From NCBI RefSeq assembly GCF_024539675.1, contig NZ_JAHHIT010000012.1:1-37456 (forward strand): DNA of 37,456 nt. Direction: 5' to 3'. The notes below the pieces were generated by a model. That model was given only the letters and a program-made list of their open reading frames with translations, was not told the origin of the DNA and searched no databases. The DNA is from Streptomyces hilarionis. GTDB taxonomy: Bacteria > Actinomycetota > Actinomycetes > Streptomycetales > Streptomycetaceae. Position numbers and translations under genes: made by a program. This document shows positions 8,133 to 17,075 of this stretch, piece after piece. Every line of letters begins with the position of its first letter. Position 1 is the first letter of the stretch.

Positions 8133-9065
8133 GTGACGTCGGCGACCGAGAGGAAACGCCCGGCGCGCGCGGCGTCCGGCGGGGCGCCGCACGGCGTCGC
8201 GGACCACGGCGCGTGGTTCCTCGTCCTGCCCGCCCTCCTGCCGATCCTGGTGCTCAGCGTCGGTCCGCTGCTGTACGGCATCCTGCTCGCGTTCACCGAC
8301 GCCCAGTCGGGCCGCACCGCTCCCACCCGGTGGATCGGGACCCTCAACTTCTCCGACCTGCTGCGCGACACGCTGTTCTGGGAGTCGTTCCGGATCGGAC
8401 TGCTGTGGGCGCTCGCCGTGACGGCCCTGCAATTCGTCCTGGCACTGGGTCTCGCCCTCCTGCTCGATCAGGACCTGCGGCTGCGCCGGCCTGCCCGGGT
8501 GCTGGCCATCGTGCCCTGGGCGATGCCCGAGGTGGTCGTCGGCGTCATGTGGCGGCTCGTCTACCACCCGGACGCCGGCGTCCTCAACGAGACCCTGCGC
8601 GACCTCGGCCTGGGCGGCGGACGGGACTGGCTCAGCGGGCTCGCGACCGCGCTGCCCGCGGTGATCGTCGTGGGCGTGTGGGCGGGCATGCCGCAGACGA
8701 CGGTCACCCTGCTCGCCGGATTGCAGAACACCCCGCCCGAGCTGCACGAGGCGGCCGCCGTGGACGGCGCGGGCGCCTGGCGTCGCTTCCGTGCCGTCAC
8801 CTGGCCCGCGCTCAGGCCCGTCGCGCTCGCGATCACGGCGCTCGACTTCATCTGGAACTTCAACAGCTTCGCCCTGGTGTACGTGCTGACCAACGGCGGA
8901 CCCGGCGGCCGCACCCGGCTGCCCATGCTCTTCGCCTACGAAGAGGCCTTCCGCTACGGGCAGTTCGGCTATGCGGCGGCCATGGGCTGTGTGATGGTCG
9001 CCGTGGTCTCGGTGCTCCTGGCCCTCTTCCTGGCGGGCCGGATCAGGGGAGGCGAGACGCCATGA
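8133..9065 (+). CDS. Sugar ABC transporter permease, MalF type
   Basis: 310 aa integral membrane protein. GTG start at 8133 with GGGAAGGGGG about ten bases before it. Hydrophobic segments include WFLVLPALLPILVLSVGPLLYGILL near the start, about six in all. The cytoplasmic EAA loop that contacts the ATPase is present as EAAAVDGAGAWRRFRAVTWPAL. It is the first gene of a three-gene importer unit whose reading frames overlap by 1-4 bases. TTGACG at 8066-8071 could be the -35 of the unit, but I see no convincing -10. The transported sugar cannot be read from the sequence. Confidence 0.9.
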   Translation: MTSATERKRPARAASGGAPHGVADHGAWFLVLPALLPILVLSVGPLLYGILLAFTDAQSGRTAPTRWIGTLNFSDLLRDTLFWESFRIGLLWALAVTALQFVLALGLALLLDQDLRLRRPARVLAIVPWAMPEVVVGVMWRLVYHPDAGVLNETLRDLGLGGGRDWLSGLATALPAVIVVGVWAGMPQTTVTLLAGLQNTPPELHEAAAVDGAGAWRRFRAVTWPALRPVALAITALDFIWNFNSFALVYVLTNGGPGGRTRLPMLFAYEEAFRYGQFGYAAAMGCVMVAVVSVLLALFLAGRIRGGETP

Positions 9066-9895
9066 GGACCCGTCGCGCGGCGCGGGCCGGCCAGTACACG
9101 GCCCTGCTCGCCTATCTCGCCTTTCTCGTCTTCCCGTTCCTGTGGCTGCTCTCCGTCGCGTTCAAGCCGCCCCGCGAGTTGGGCAGCCTGCGTCCGACCT
9201 GGATCCCGAAGGACCCCACCCTCGCCAACTTCCGCCGGGCCTTCGACGAACAGCCGCTGCTGCACGCCGGGTTCACCTCGCTGTGCGCCGCGCTGAGCGC
9301 CGCGGTGATCGCCGTCGTGCTCGCCACGCCCATGGCGTACGTGATGGCCCGCCGGCGCACCCGGCTCGCGCGGGCCGCGTCCGGGTGGGTGGTGGTCAGC
9401 CAGGCCTTCCCGTTCGTCCTGGTGATCATCCCGCTGTTCCTGGTGCTGAAGCGGCTGCGCCTGATCGACTCCGTGCCGGGACTGGTGATGGTGTACGTGG
9501 TCTGGTCGCTGCCGTTCGCCCTGTGGATGCTGGTCGGATACGTCCGGGCCGTCCCCCTGGAGCTGGAGGAGGCGGCCGCGATCGACGGCGCGGGGCGCCT
9601 GCGCACCCTCGTCTCGGTGACCGCGCCGCTGCTCGCGCCCGGCATCGTGGCGACGGCGCTGTTCGCCTTCGTCACGGCGTGGAACGAGTTCTTCTTCGCC
9701 CTGGTGCTGCTGAAGACGCCGGGCAAGCAGACGCTGCCGGTCGTGCTGACCCATTTCATCGGCGCGGAGGGTGCGGCGGACCTCGGGCCGCTGGCCGCCG
9801 CCGCGGTCCTCGCCACGCTGCCCTCCCTGGTCGTCTTCGCGCTCGTCCAGCGGCGGATCACGGGCGGCCTGCTCGCCGGGGCGGTGAAGAGCTGA
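9062..9895 (+). CDS. Sugar ABC transporter permease, MalG type
   Basis: 277 aa. The ATG overlaps the stop of the previous permease by four bases (ATGA), implying translational coupling. It has about six membrane segments, with LAYLAFLVFPFLWLLSVAFKP at the N-terminus. The EAA loop reads EAAAIDGAGRLRTLVSVTAPLL, followed by ALFAFVTAWNEFFFALVLL, which is characteristic of MalG-type partners. It would form the membrane channel together with the MalF-type protein. No ATPase gene is found in the unit; in Streptomyces such importers are known to share the ATPase MsiK encoded elsewhere. Confidence 0.9.
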   Translation: MRTRRAARAGQYTALLAYLAFLVFPFLWLLSVAFKPPRELGSLRPTWIPKDPTLANFRRAFDEQPLLHAGFTSLCAALSAAVIAVVLATPMAYVMARRRTRLARAASGWVVVSQAFPFVLVIIPLFLVLKRLRLIDSVPGLVMVYVVWSLPFALWMLVGYVRAVPLELEEAAAIDGAGRLRTLVSVTAPLLAPGIVATALFAFVTAWNEFFFALVLLKTPGKQTLPVVLTHFIGAEGAADLGPLAAAAVLATLPSLVVFALVQRRITGGLLAGAVKS

Positions 9896-11169
9896 TGCGC
9901 ACGCGCACGCTCGTGCTGGCCGTCCTGCTGCTCCTGGCGGGCTGCTCCTCCGGCGGTGGAGCCGACGACGGCCCCGTCGTCCTGCGTTTCCAGTCCCTGG
10001 CCTGGCAGGCGGAGTCGGTCCGGGTCAACAAGGAACTGGTGCAACAGTGGAACGCCACGCACGCGGACGTCAAGGTCGAGTACGTCCAGGGAAGTTGGGA
10101 CAGCGTGCACGACCAGCTCCTGACCTCCTTCGAGGGCGGTGAGGCGCCCGACGTCATCCACGACGCCTCCGACGACCTCGCGGACTTCGCCTACGGCGGC
10201 TACCTCGCCGACCTGAAGGACGTCCTGCCCGCACGCCTCAAGGCGGACATCCCGCGGCGCAGTTGGGAGACGACGACGTTCGGCGACGGCGTCTACGGCG
10301 TGCCGTTCCTTCAGGAACCGCGCGTCCTCGTCGCCAACGCGACCTGGCTGAGGCGCTCCGGCGTGCGGATCCCGACGCCCGGACACCCCTGGAGCTGGAC
10401 CGAGTTCCGGCAGATCACCCGGCGGCTCGGCGGCGCCGGGAGGTACGGCGTGGCCTGGCCCCTGAAGGAGCCCGTCTCCGCGACGCTCAACCTGTCCCTG
10501 TCGGCCGGCGGACAGCTCTTCCACCGGGACGCGGACGGCCGCGTCACCGTCCGTTTCGAGGCCGCGGACGCGGTCGTCCCGCGAACCGTGCGCGACCAGC
10601 TCGGCGTCGACCGCAGCGCGTCGCCCACGACGCTGGGCAGCGGCGGCTCGGACACCCTGCCGGGCTTCTTCGGGGGCAGGTACGCGATGGTCCCGCTCGG
10701 CTTCTCCTACCGTCAGCAGATCGCGCAGCAGGCGCCGAAGGGCTTCGCCTGGCAGGTGCTGCCCGCCCCGGCGGGCGCGGACGGACCGGTCCAGGGCGTC
10801 AGTCCGCAGACCCTGTCCGTCGCCGAGGACAGCCGCCACCGCAAGGAGGCCGTGGCCTTCGTGGACTTCCTGCTCCGGCCGGAGAACACGGTGCGCCTCG
10901 CGCTGGGCGACTGGATGCTGCCGACCGGCACGCAGGCGCTCGCCGATCCCGCCCTGCACACCGCGAAGGACGGCTGGGCGACCGGCGCGGCCCTCGCCGG
11001 GTACCTGCGCCCGGCGCCCGCCCGGTCCGTGCGCGGATACCCGGAGTGGAAGGACAAGGTGGCCACCCCCGCCTTCCAGGAGTACTACAGCGGCGCGATC
11101 GGCCTCGGCGAACTGCGCGAGCGCCTGGAGAAGGACGGCAACCTGGTGCTGGCCCGCTACCAGCGTTGA
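9895..11169 (+). CDS. Sugar ABC transporter substrate-binding lipoprotein
   Basis: 424 aa. The start overlaps the preceding stop by one base (TGATG). A short signal peptide ([20 protein letters not shown]) ends in the lipobox LAGC, so the protein should be lipid-anchored outside the membrane. The rest is a type-1 extracellular solute-binding protein: [62 protein letters not shown] and [19 protein letters not shown]. It delivers a sugar or oligosaccharide to the two permeases encoded just upstream. Having the binding protein last is the reverse of the commonest order. Confidence 0.9.
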   Translation: MRTRTLVLAVLLLLAGCSSGGGADDGPVVLRFQSLAWQAESVRVNKELVQQWNATHADVKVEYVQGSWDSVHDQLLTSFEGGEAPDVIHDASDDLADFAYGGYLADLKDVLPARLKADIPRRSWETTTFGDGVYGVPFLQEPRVLVANATWLRRSGVRIPTPGHPWSWTEFRQITRRLGGAGRYGVAWPLKEPVSATLNLSLSAGGQLFHRDADGRVTVRFEAADAVVPRTVRDQLGVDRSASPTTLGSGGSDTLPGFFGGRYAMVPLGFSYRQQIAQQAPKGFAWQVLPAPAGADGPVQGVSPQTLSVAEDSRHRKEAVAFVDFLLRPENTVRLALGDWMLPTGTQALADPALHTAKDGWATGAALAGYLRPAPARSVRGYPEWKDKVATPAFQEYYSGAIGLGELRERLEKDGNLVLARYQR

Positions 11170-11215
11170 GCGAGCGTTCGCGGGCGGGACGGACGGGCGG
11201 CCGCCGGAATACAGG

Positions 11216-11245
11216 TTGCACGAGACGTATCGTCTCGCCTACGGT
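11216..11245 (+). promoter_or_regulatory. Promoter with operator-like inverted repeat in the spacer
   Basis: TTGCAC (11216-11221) and TACGGT (11240-11245) are separated by 18 bases. Nearly the whole spacer is a perfect inverted repeat, CGAGACG-TAT-CGTCTCG (11221-11237). The -10-like hexamer ends seven bases before the ATG of the glycosyltransferase, so the transcript would be leaderless. A 7+7 repeat with a 3-base centre is typical of TetR-family operators. No regulator gene lies next to it. Confidence 0.6.
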
Positions 11246-11252
11246 CGATGCC

Positions 11253-12449
11253 ATGACCCGTCGCCCCGCCCACATCGCCATGTTCTCCATCGCCGCGCAC
11301 GGCCACGTGAACCCGAGCCTGGAGGTCATCCGTGAACTCGTCGCACGCGGGCACCGGGTGACCTACGCGATCCCACCCGCCCTCGCCGAGAAGGCCGCCG
11401 CCACCGGCGCCGAGGTCAAGCCGTGGCACTCGACCCTGCCGTCACCCGACGACGACCCCGCGGCCTGGGGCAGCACCCTCCTCGACCACGTGGAACTCTT
11501 CCTGGCCGACGCCGTCCAGGCGCTGCCCCGGCTGAGCGAGGCCTATGAGGGGGACCGCCCCGATCTGGTGCTGCACGACATCACCTCCTACCCGGCCCGT
11601 GTCCTCGCCCGCCGCTGGGGCGTCCCCGCCGTCTCCCTCTCGCCCAACCTCGTGGCCTGGGAGGGATACGAGGAGGAGGTCGCCGAACCGATGTGGGCCG
11701 AACCGAAGCGGACCGAGCGCGGCAAGGCCTACTACGCCCGTTTCCACGCCTGGCTGGCGCAGAACGGGATCACCGAGCACCCCGACCGCTTCGTCGGCCG
11801 CCCCGACCGCTCCCTCGTGCTGATCCCCAGGGTGCTCCAGCCCTGCGCCGACCGGGTCGACGACAGCGTGTACACGTTCGTCGGCGCCTGCCAGGGCGAC
11901 CGGGCGGCCGAGGGGGAGTGGACCCGCCCCGCCGACGCCGACAAGGTCGTCCTGGTGTCGCTGGGCTCGGCGTTCACCGACCGGCCGGACTTCTACCGGG
12001 AGTGCGTGCGGGCCTTCGGGGAGCTGCCCGGCTGGCGCCTCGTGCTCCAGATCGGCAGGCGCGTCGACCCCGCGGCCCTGGGCGCCGTCCCCGACACCGT
12101 CGAAGTCCGCACCTGGGTGCCGCAGTTGGCGATCCTCAGGCAGGCGGACCTGTTCGTGACGCACGCCGGCGCCGGCGGCAGCCAGGAAGGCCTGGCCACC
12201 GCCACGCCGATGATCGCCGTGCCCCAGGCCGTGGACCAGTTCGGCAACGCCGACGTCCTGGCGGGACTCGGCGTGGCCCGGCACCTCCCGGCGGCGGAGG
12301 CGACGGCCGAGGCGCTGAGGGAGGCGGCCCTCGCCCTCGTCGACGACGCCGAGGTGGCCCGCCGGCTCGAGGCCGTCCAGGCCGAGATGGCGGACGAGGG
12401 CGGCACCCGGCGCGCCGCGGACCTCATCGAGGCCGAACTCCCCGCCTGA
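11253..12449 (+). CDS. mgt: Macrolide glycosyltransferase (OleD/Mgt family, GT1)
   Basis: 398 aa, starting at ATG 11253 (no ribosome binding site; promoter immediately upstream). It closely follows the OleD sequence I remember from S. antibioticus. Shared parts are the N-terminus [20 protein letters not shown], with the catalytic His equivalent to OleD H19; [18 protein letters not shown], with the partner Asp; VLVSLGSAF; and the nucleotide-sugar pocket [18 protein letters not shown] followed by [14 protein letters not shown]. The family transfers glucose from UDP-glucose to the desosamine 2'-OH of macrolides, inactivating them. OleD itself is promiscuous toward many aglycones. The gene is monocistronic and convergent with an MMPL exporter. 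The main doubt is acceptor range. Confidence 0.93.
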   Translation: MTRRPAHIAMFSIAAHGHVNPSLEVIRELVARGHRVTYAIPPALAEKAAATGAEVKPWHSTLPSPDDDPAAWGSTLLDHVELFLADAVQALPRLSEAYEGDRPDLVLHDITSYPARVLARRWGVPAVSLSPNLVAWEGYEEEVAEPMWAEPKRTERGKAYYARFHAWLAQNGITEHPDRFVGRPDRSLVLIPRVLQPCADRVDDSVYTFVGACQGDRAAEGEWTRPADADKVVLVSLGSAFTDRPDFYRECVRAFGELPGWRLVLQIGRRVDPAALGAVPDTVEVRTWVPQLAILRQADLFVTHAGAGGSQEGLATATPMIAVPQAVDQFGNADVLAGLGVARHLPAAEATAEALREAALALVDDAEVARRLEAVQAEMADEGGTRRAADLIEAELPA

Positions 12450-12536
12450 CCGCGCCCCGGCCCGACCGCGCCCCGCCACGTCCCCCCCGCCCGTCCGGTC
12501 GCGTCCCGTCGCGGCGGGGCCCGGACGGACACGGGT

Positions 12537-12575
12537 GAGGGCTCGTCGACTCCCCCGGGAGGTCGACGAGCCCTC
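12537..12575. terminator. Convergent (bidirectional) terminator hairpin
   Basis: A perfect 14-bp stem (GAGGGCTCGTCGAC at 12537-12550 with its complement at 12562-12575) closes an 11-base loop. It lies 87 bases after the glycosyltransferase stop and 21 bases after the MMPL stop on the other strand. There is no U-run, as is common in Streptomyces. Confidence 0.8.
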
Positions 12576-12596
12576 GGCTCACGGGCCTTCGCGGCG

Positions 12597-14864
12597 TCAG
12601 ACCCGCAGGCGCTCGCCCTCGTCGTCGCGCGCCGCCGGGGCGATCGCCTCCGGCGCCTCGTCGTGGGTGAGGTCGGGCAGCCAGCGCAGCCACTTCGGCA
12701 GGTACCAGTTGCGCTCGCCGAGCAGCGCCATCACGGCCGGGAGCAGCACGCCCCGGATGATCGTCGCGTCGATCAGGACCGCCGCCGCCAGGCCCACGCC
12801 CATCTGCTTCATGGACTGCATGGACAGGGTCCCGAAGATCGCGAACACGGCGACCATGATGACCGCGGCACTGGTGACCACGCCCGCCGTGGTCACCACG
12901 CCGTGCCGGATGGCGTCGTTCGTCGTGCGGCCGCGCAGCCGCGCCTCACGGATCCGCGAGACGACGAACACGTGGTAGTCCATCGACAGGCCGAAGAGGA
13001 TCACGAAGAGGAACAGCGGCAGCCAGGTGATGAGGGCGCCGACGCCCTCCGCCCCCACCAGCGAGGCGCCCCAGCCGTGCTGGAAGACGGCCACGAGGAT
13101 GCCGTAGGCCGCGCCCACCGACAGCAGGTTGAGCACGATCGAGGTGATCGCGATCGTCAGCGAACGGAAGGACAGCAGCATCAGCAGGAAGGCGAAGAGC
13201 ACGACGAAGGCGAAGACGGGCGCGACGGCCCCGGCCAACTGGTCGTTGAAGTCCTTGGATCCGGCCACCTGTCCGGTGATCGGGGCCTGCACGCCGTCGA
13301 CCTTGCCCAGGGTGGCCGGCCGCACCTCGTCGCGCAGCTTGTCCAGGCTCGCCCCCGCCTTGTCCAGGTCCGAGCCGCCCACCAACGGCACGTACACGTA
13401 GGCGAGGTTCTGCGCGTCGTGCAGCTTGATCTCGACCGGCCCGCGCGAGGCGCCCGAGCTGACCGCCTGCTCCCTGAACCGCTCCAGCGCCGCCTTGACC
13501 TCGGGCGCGTTGATGTCGGCCGCCTTGACGATGACCTCGGCGGGCTCGGAGCCGCCCGGGAAGGCGTCGTTGACCCGGTTGTAGGTCTGCACGATGGGCA
13601 GCGAGTCGCCGAACTCCTGGTCGAGGGTGAGGTTCTGGGTCTTCATGCCGACCGCCGGAGCGGCGATGGCGAGCAGGGCGCCGGCCGCGACGACCAGCGA
13701 GACGGCGGGCTTGGCGAGGACGACCTTCAGCACCGCGCTCCAGAACCTGCTGCCCTCGTCGCTCTGCCTGCGGCCGGTCCTGCGGCCGCGCCGGTCGGGG
13801 TGCAGGAAGGGGATCCGGCCCTTCTCCACCCGCTCGCCGAGCAGCGACAGCAGCGCCGGCAGCACGGTCACCGAGCCGACCATGGCGACCGCCACCACCA
13901 TCAGGGAGGCGAGGCCCATCGCCTCGAACGTGGCGAGCCCGGTGAACAGCATGCCCGCCATGGCCACGCACACGGTGATCCCGGAGACGATCACGGCCCG
14001 GCCGCTGGTGGCGGCGGCGATCCTGAGCGCGGTCTCCGGGTCGCGTCCCGCCGCCCGCTCCTCGCGCTCGCGGCGCAGGTAGAACAGGCAGTAGTCGACG
14101 CCCACGGCCAGACCGACCAGCAGCATCACGGAACTGGCCGTGTCGTCCATCGGCTGGAAGTGGCTGACGATGCTCATCAGGCCCGTCGTCGCCATGATCG
14201 CGGTGATCGCCAGGGCCACCGGCAGCAGCGCCGCGACCAGCGCCCCGAAGGCGATCAGCAGGATGCCGAGGGCCACCGGCACCGCGGAGTACTCCGCCTG
14301 CTGGAAGTCGTCGCCGAACGCGTCGTCGAACGTCTTCGCCATGCTGGCGCCGCCGATCTCCTCGATCCGCAGGGAGGAGTGCTCCTTCCCGACGCCGTCC
14401 ACGGCCTCGAGCACCGGCGCGACCCGGTCGCCCGCGGTGTCGGAGTCGCCGCGCATGTCGAACTGGACGAGCGCGCTGCGACCGTCCTTCGAGATCGTCT
14501 TCGTGTCGTACGGCGAGGTCACGTCGGTGGCCTCGCCGGTCTTGCCGACGGCCGCGACGACCGCGGCGACGGCGGCCCTGAACTCCGGGTCGGTGGCCTT
14601 GACGGAGCCGTCCTTCGACTGGATCAGGACCGTCTCGCCGGCCGGCTCGTCGATGCCGGCGTCCTCGACGATCCTGGCCGCCGTCCGGGTCTCGCCCCCG
14701 AGCTGGTCGCTCTCCTTGACGTCGACCGTGCCCGCCGCCGAGCCGATCCCCATGGCCAGGGCGACGAACAGCACCCAGATGCCCACCGCGGCCCATCGAT
14801 GCCGGGCGCTCCAGCCGCCGGCCCGCGCGGCGATGCCCCGCACCCGTATGTCTCCGCTCATCAT
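12597..14864 (-). CDS. MMPL/RND family membrane transporter
   Basis: 755 aa. The start is the first ATG of a tandem pair (14864), with AAGGGGG about ten bases upstream. The architecture is a duplicated RND one. A first membrane helix (WAAVGIWVLFVALAMGIGSA) is followed by a soluble domain and a bundle with GLAVGVDYCLFYLRREREERAAG. After another single helix and soluble domain comes a second bundle with LFGLSMDYHVFVVSRIREA; the Asp-Tyr pairs in these helices are the usual MMPL signature. It should sit in the cytoplasmic membrane and export lipids or hydrophobic compounds, driven by the proton gradient. ActII-3-like proteins are the closest named relatives. The C-terminal tail is short and charged. 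Confidence 0.9.
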   Translation of the reverse strand: MMSGDIRVRGIAARAGGWSARHRWAAVGIWVLFVALAMGIGSAAGTVDVKESDQLGGETRTAARIVEDAGIDEPAGETVLIQSKDGSVKATDPEFRAAVAAVVAAVGKTGEATDVTSPYDTKTISKDGRSALVQFDMRGDSDTAGDRVAPVLEAVDGVGKEHSSLRIEEIGGASMAKTFDDAFGDDFQQAEYSAVPVALGILLIAFGALVAALLPVALAITAIMATTGLMSIVSHFQPMDDTASSVMLLVGLAVGVDYCLFYLRREREERAAGRDPETALRIAAATSGRAVIVSGITVCVAMAGMLFTGLATFEAMGLASLMVVAVAMVGSVTVLPALLSLLGERVEKGRIPFLHPDRRGRRTGRRQSDEGSRFWSAVLKVVLAKPAVSLVVAAGALLAIAAPAVGMKTQNLTLDQEFGDSLPIVQTYNRVNDAFPGGSEPAEVIVKAADINAPEVKAALERFREQAVSSGASRGPVEIKLHDAQNLAYVYVPLVGGSDLDKAGASLDKLRDEVRPATLGKVDGVQAPITGQVAGSKDFNDQLAGAVAPVFAFVVLFAFLLMLLSFRSLTIAITSIVLNLLSVGAAYGILVAVFQHGWGASLVGAEGVGALITWLPLFLFVILFGLSMDYHVFVVSRIREARLRGRTTNDAIRHGVVTTAGVVTSAAVIMVAVFAIFGTLSMQSMKQMGVGLAAAVLIDATIIRGVLLPAVMALLGERNWYLPKWLRWLPDLTHDEAPEAIAPAARDDEGERLRV

Positions 14865-14907
14865 GACGGGACTGCCCCCTTGTGATGCGGTAGCAGCCCC
14901 TGCCGCC

Positions 14908-14925
14908 ACCTTTCGATTCGAAGGT
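14908..14925 (-). promoter_or_regulatory. Imperfect dyad upstream of the MMPL gene
   Basis: On the minus strand the sequence is ACCTTCGAATCGAAAGGT. It is ACCTT/AAGGT with CGA/TCG inside, offset by one base. It lies 44-61 bases before the MMPL start, where a TetR- or MarR-type repressor of an exporter would be expected to bind. TACCTT within it could be a -10. No regulator gene is adjacent. Confidence 0.3.
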
Positions 14926-15247
14926 ATGGGTTGGATAAAGCCATCTCCTCGTGCTGGCCGGTGAAGTCCGGCGACCCCGACTCCTCCCGTCGGACCGCGT
15001 CGCCTCACCGCTGGGGAGGACAGTGGCCCCTTACATCTATCCGACGGTCTCGGGGGCGACGATCAGGGTGCGGCCGCCCGAGCCGCCGCGCGGCGCGGGG
15101 TGGCGCATGTTTGTCGAAGACGTCACGGACCTGTGGAGAAGTGCGCCGGACGTTGATCCGGACGCCCCCGATCGGCCAGAGTTTCCTTCCGGTCACCCAC
15201 CCCGGACGCGGCCGTCGTGCCCACCCCCACGGGGCACGACGGCCGCC

Positions 15248-15253
15248 TATGGT
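15248..15253 (+). promoter_or_regulatory. Leaderless -10 element of the DUF1697 gene
   Basis: TATGGT ends six bases before the ATG at 15260 and there is no ribosome binding site, so transcription should begin at or next to the start codon. No clear -35 is visible. Confidence 0.55.
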
Positions 15254-15259
15254 GGGCGG

Positions 15260-15808
15260 ATGACGACGACGTACGCCGCCCTGCTGCGAGGCATCAACGT
15301 GGGCGGCAGCAGAAAGGTCCCGATGGCCGAACTGCGCGCCCTGCTGGCGGGACTCGGCCACGGCGACGTGCGAACCCACCTGCAGAGCGGGCAGGCCGTG
15401 TTCTCCAGCGACCACGGCGACGAGGACAGCCTGGCGGCCGACCTCACGGCGGCGATCGGGAAGCGGTTCGGCTTCGCCGTCGACGTGATCGTGCGCGACC
15501 ACGCCTATCTGAAGGCGGTCGTCGAGAACTGCCCGTTCCCCGCAGCCGAGCTGACGGCCAAACAGCTCCATGTCACCTACTGCTCCGCCCCCCTCGACGA
15601 GGAGCGCTACGCCGGCATCGACCGCGCGGCCCACCTCCCCGAGGAGTTCCGGCTCGGCGACCGCGCCCTGTACCTGTACGCCCCCGACGGACTCGGCCGC
15701 TCCAAGCTCGCCGAGCAACTGGCCAGGCCCCGCCTGACCAAGGGCATCGTCGCCACCACCCGGAACTGGAACACCGTCGTCAAACTGGTGGAGATGACGC
15801 AGGCCTGA
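15260..15808 (+). CDS. DUF1697 domain protein
   Basis: 182 aa, the normal size for the family. It opens with TYAALLRGINVGGSRKVPMAEL, the diagnostic DUF1697 N-terminus. LQSGQAVFSS, ELTAKQLHVTYCSAP and the C-terminal TTRNWNTVVKLVEM follow, the last being the family's conserved (A/T)RNWxTV element. It is soluble, with no signal or membrane segment. The biochemical role of DUF1697 is not established to my knowledge. The gene appears to be transcribed leaderlessly. A PanE-like gene follows 140 bases downstream, but that gap argues against a tight operon. Confidence 0.9.
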   Translation: MTTTYAALLRGINVGGSRKVPMAELRALLAGLGHGDVRTHLQSGQAVFSSDHGDEDSLAADLTAAIGKRFGFAVDVIVRDHAYLKAVVENCPFPAAELTAKQLHVTYCSAPLDEERYAGIDRAAHLPEEFRLGDRALYLYAPDGLGRSKLAEQLARPRLTKGIVATTRNWNTVVKLVEMTQA

Positions 15809-15948
15809 GCTGCGAGGGCAGCGGCGCGGGCGGGCCGCGCCGCGGCGCCGCCGCGGACGGACGACGCGATCCGGGACGTCCGGCCGGGTGGCGGACCGCG
15901 TCCCGGGGAACGCCTCCCGCCTGGGCACAGGTGTGCGAGGCTCGTCCC

Positions 15949-16971
15949 ATGCGCTACATCATCATCGGGGCAGGGGCGATCGGCGGAACGGTCGGCGGGC
16001 GGCTCGCGGAGGCCGGGCGGGAGGTCGTCCTGGTCGCGCGCGGCGCGCACCGGACGGCGCTCGCCGAGGGCGGACTGCGACTCAGGGTGCCGGAGGGCGA
16101 GCTGACGCACCGGCTGCCCGTGGTCGGCGGGCCGGACGAACTCGGCCCGCTGCGCGCCGACGACGTCCTCGTCCTCGCCGTGAAGACCCAGGACAGCGAG
16201 GCGGCGCTCCAGGCCTGGGGACCGGCCCCGGTCGCGGGCGGCGGCACGGCGGCCGAGCGACTGCCGCTGGTGTGCGCCCAGAACGGGGTGGAGAGCGCCC
16301 GGCTGGCCCTGCGCCGTTTCCGGCACGTCTACGCCGTCTGCGTCTGGCTGCCCTCGACCCACATGGAACCCGGTGTCGTCTCCGCCGCCGGCGCCCCGCT
16401 CACCGGCATCCTGCACCTCGGCCGCTACCCGCACGGCGTCGACGACACGGCCCGCGGCATCTCCGCCGACCTGGAGAAGGCGCGCTTCGAGGCGCCGGTC
16501 GTCCCGGACGTCGCCCGCTGGCAGTACGCCAAACTCCTGTCCAACCTCGGCAACGCGCTCGAAGCGGTGAGCGGGCCGGTCGCCGACCCCTCGGCCGAGG
16601 CGCTGTTCGCGCGGGTGCGGGCGGAGGGCGCGGCCGTCCTCGACGCGGCCGGCATCGCGTACACGGGCGCGGAGGAGCAGCGGGCGGCCCGCGGCGACAA
16701 GGTCACCCTGGTCCCGCTCGACGGCGTCCCGCGCGGCGGCGGCTCCTCCTGGCAGTCCCTCGGCCGCGGCGCGGGCAGCATCGAGGCCGACTACCTCAAC
16801 GGCGAGATCGTGCTCCTCGGCCGCCTGCACGGCGTGCCGACCCCGCTGAACGAGCTGCTGCAACGGCTGGCCAACGAGTTCGCCCGCGAGCGCAGGGCGC
16901 CGGGCTCCCTGCCGCTGCCCGACCTCCTCCGCCTGGCGGACGACGCCGTCGCGGCTGAACGGGCCGGCTAG
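15949..16971 (+). CDS. panE: 2-dehydropantoate 2-reductase family (PanE/ApbA-like)
   Basis: 340 aa. The N-terminus RYIIIGAGAIGGTVGGRLAEAG is an NADPH-binding Rossmann GxGxxG motif. VLVLAVKTQD and PLVCAQNGVES match the ApbA N-terminal domain, and WQYAKLLSNLGNALEAV carries the conserved Lys and Asn of the C-terminal helical domain. The family reduces ketopantoate to pantoate for pantothenate and CoA synthesis, but actinomycetes carry several paralogues, so the substrate is uncertain. GAGGCT lies six bases before the ATG and there is no ribosome binding site, suggesting a leaderless message. The gene is convergent with the sulfur-assimilation block. Confidence 0.83.
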   Translation: MRYIIIGAGAIGGTVGGRLAEAGREVVLVARGAHRTALAEGGLRLRVPEGELTHRLPVVGGPDELGPLRADDVLVLAVKTQDSEAALQAWGPAPVAGGGTAAERLPLVCAQNGVESARLALRRFRHVYAVCVWLPSTHMEPGVVSAAGAPLTGILHLGRYPHGVDDTARGISADLEKARFEAPVVPDVARWQYAKLLSNLGNALEAVSGPVADPSAEALFARVRAEGAAVLDAAGIAYTGAEEQRAARGDKVTLVPLDGVPRGGGSSWQSLGRGAGSIEADYLNGEIVLLGRLHGVPTPLNELLQRLANEFARERRAPGSLPLPDLLRLADDAVAAERAG

Positions 16972-17075
16972 AGCGCGCCGCGCGGCGACCGGGCAGGACG
17001 CGCCGTGCCGCGGGAGGCGCACCACGCGGCCGGCACGGGAGAGGGGCGTGGAGGAGGGGGCGTGCCGCCGGCGGG

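Larger units (their letters stand above)
14865..15259. other. Divergent intergenic region, MMPL gene / DUF1697 gene
   Basis: No gene is supported in these 395 bases. The MMPL-side end holds an AT-richer patch (about 14905-14940) with an imperfect dyad. The other end holds the leaderless promoter of the DUF1697 gene. Open frames crossing the middle lack starts with ribosome binding sites and resemble no family. Confidence 0.6.

Noticed and set aside
11216..14864. Antibiotic biosynthetic gene cluster around mgt and the MMPL exporter
   Set aside because: There are no polyketide, peptide or tailoring genes nearby; neighbours are transport and housekeeping genes.
14951..15259. N-terminal extension of the DUF1697 gene
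   Set aside because: The frame is open, but the family N-terminus is at ATG 15260 and a -10 element lies directly before it.
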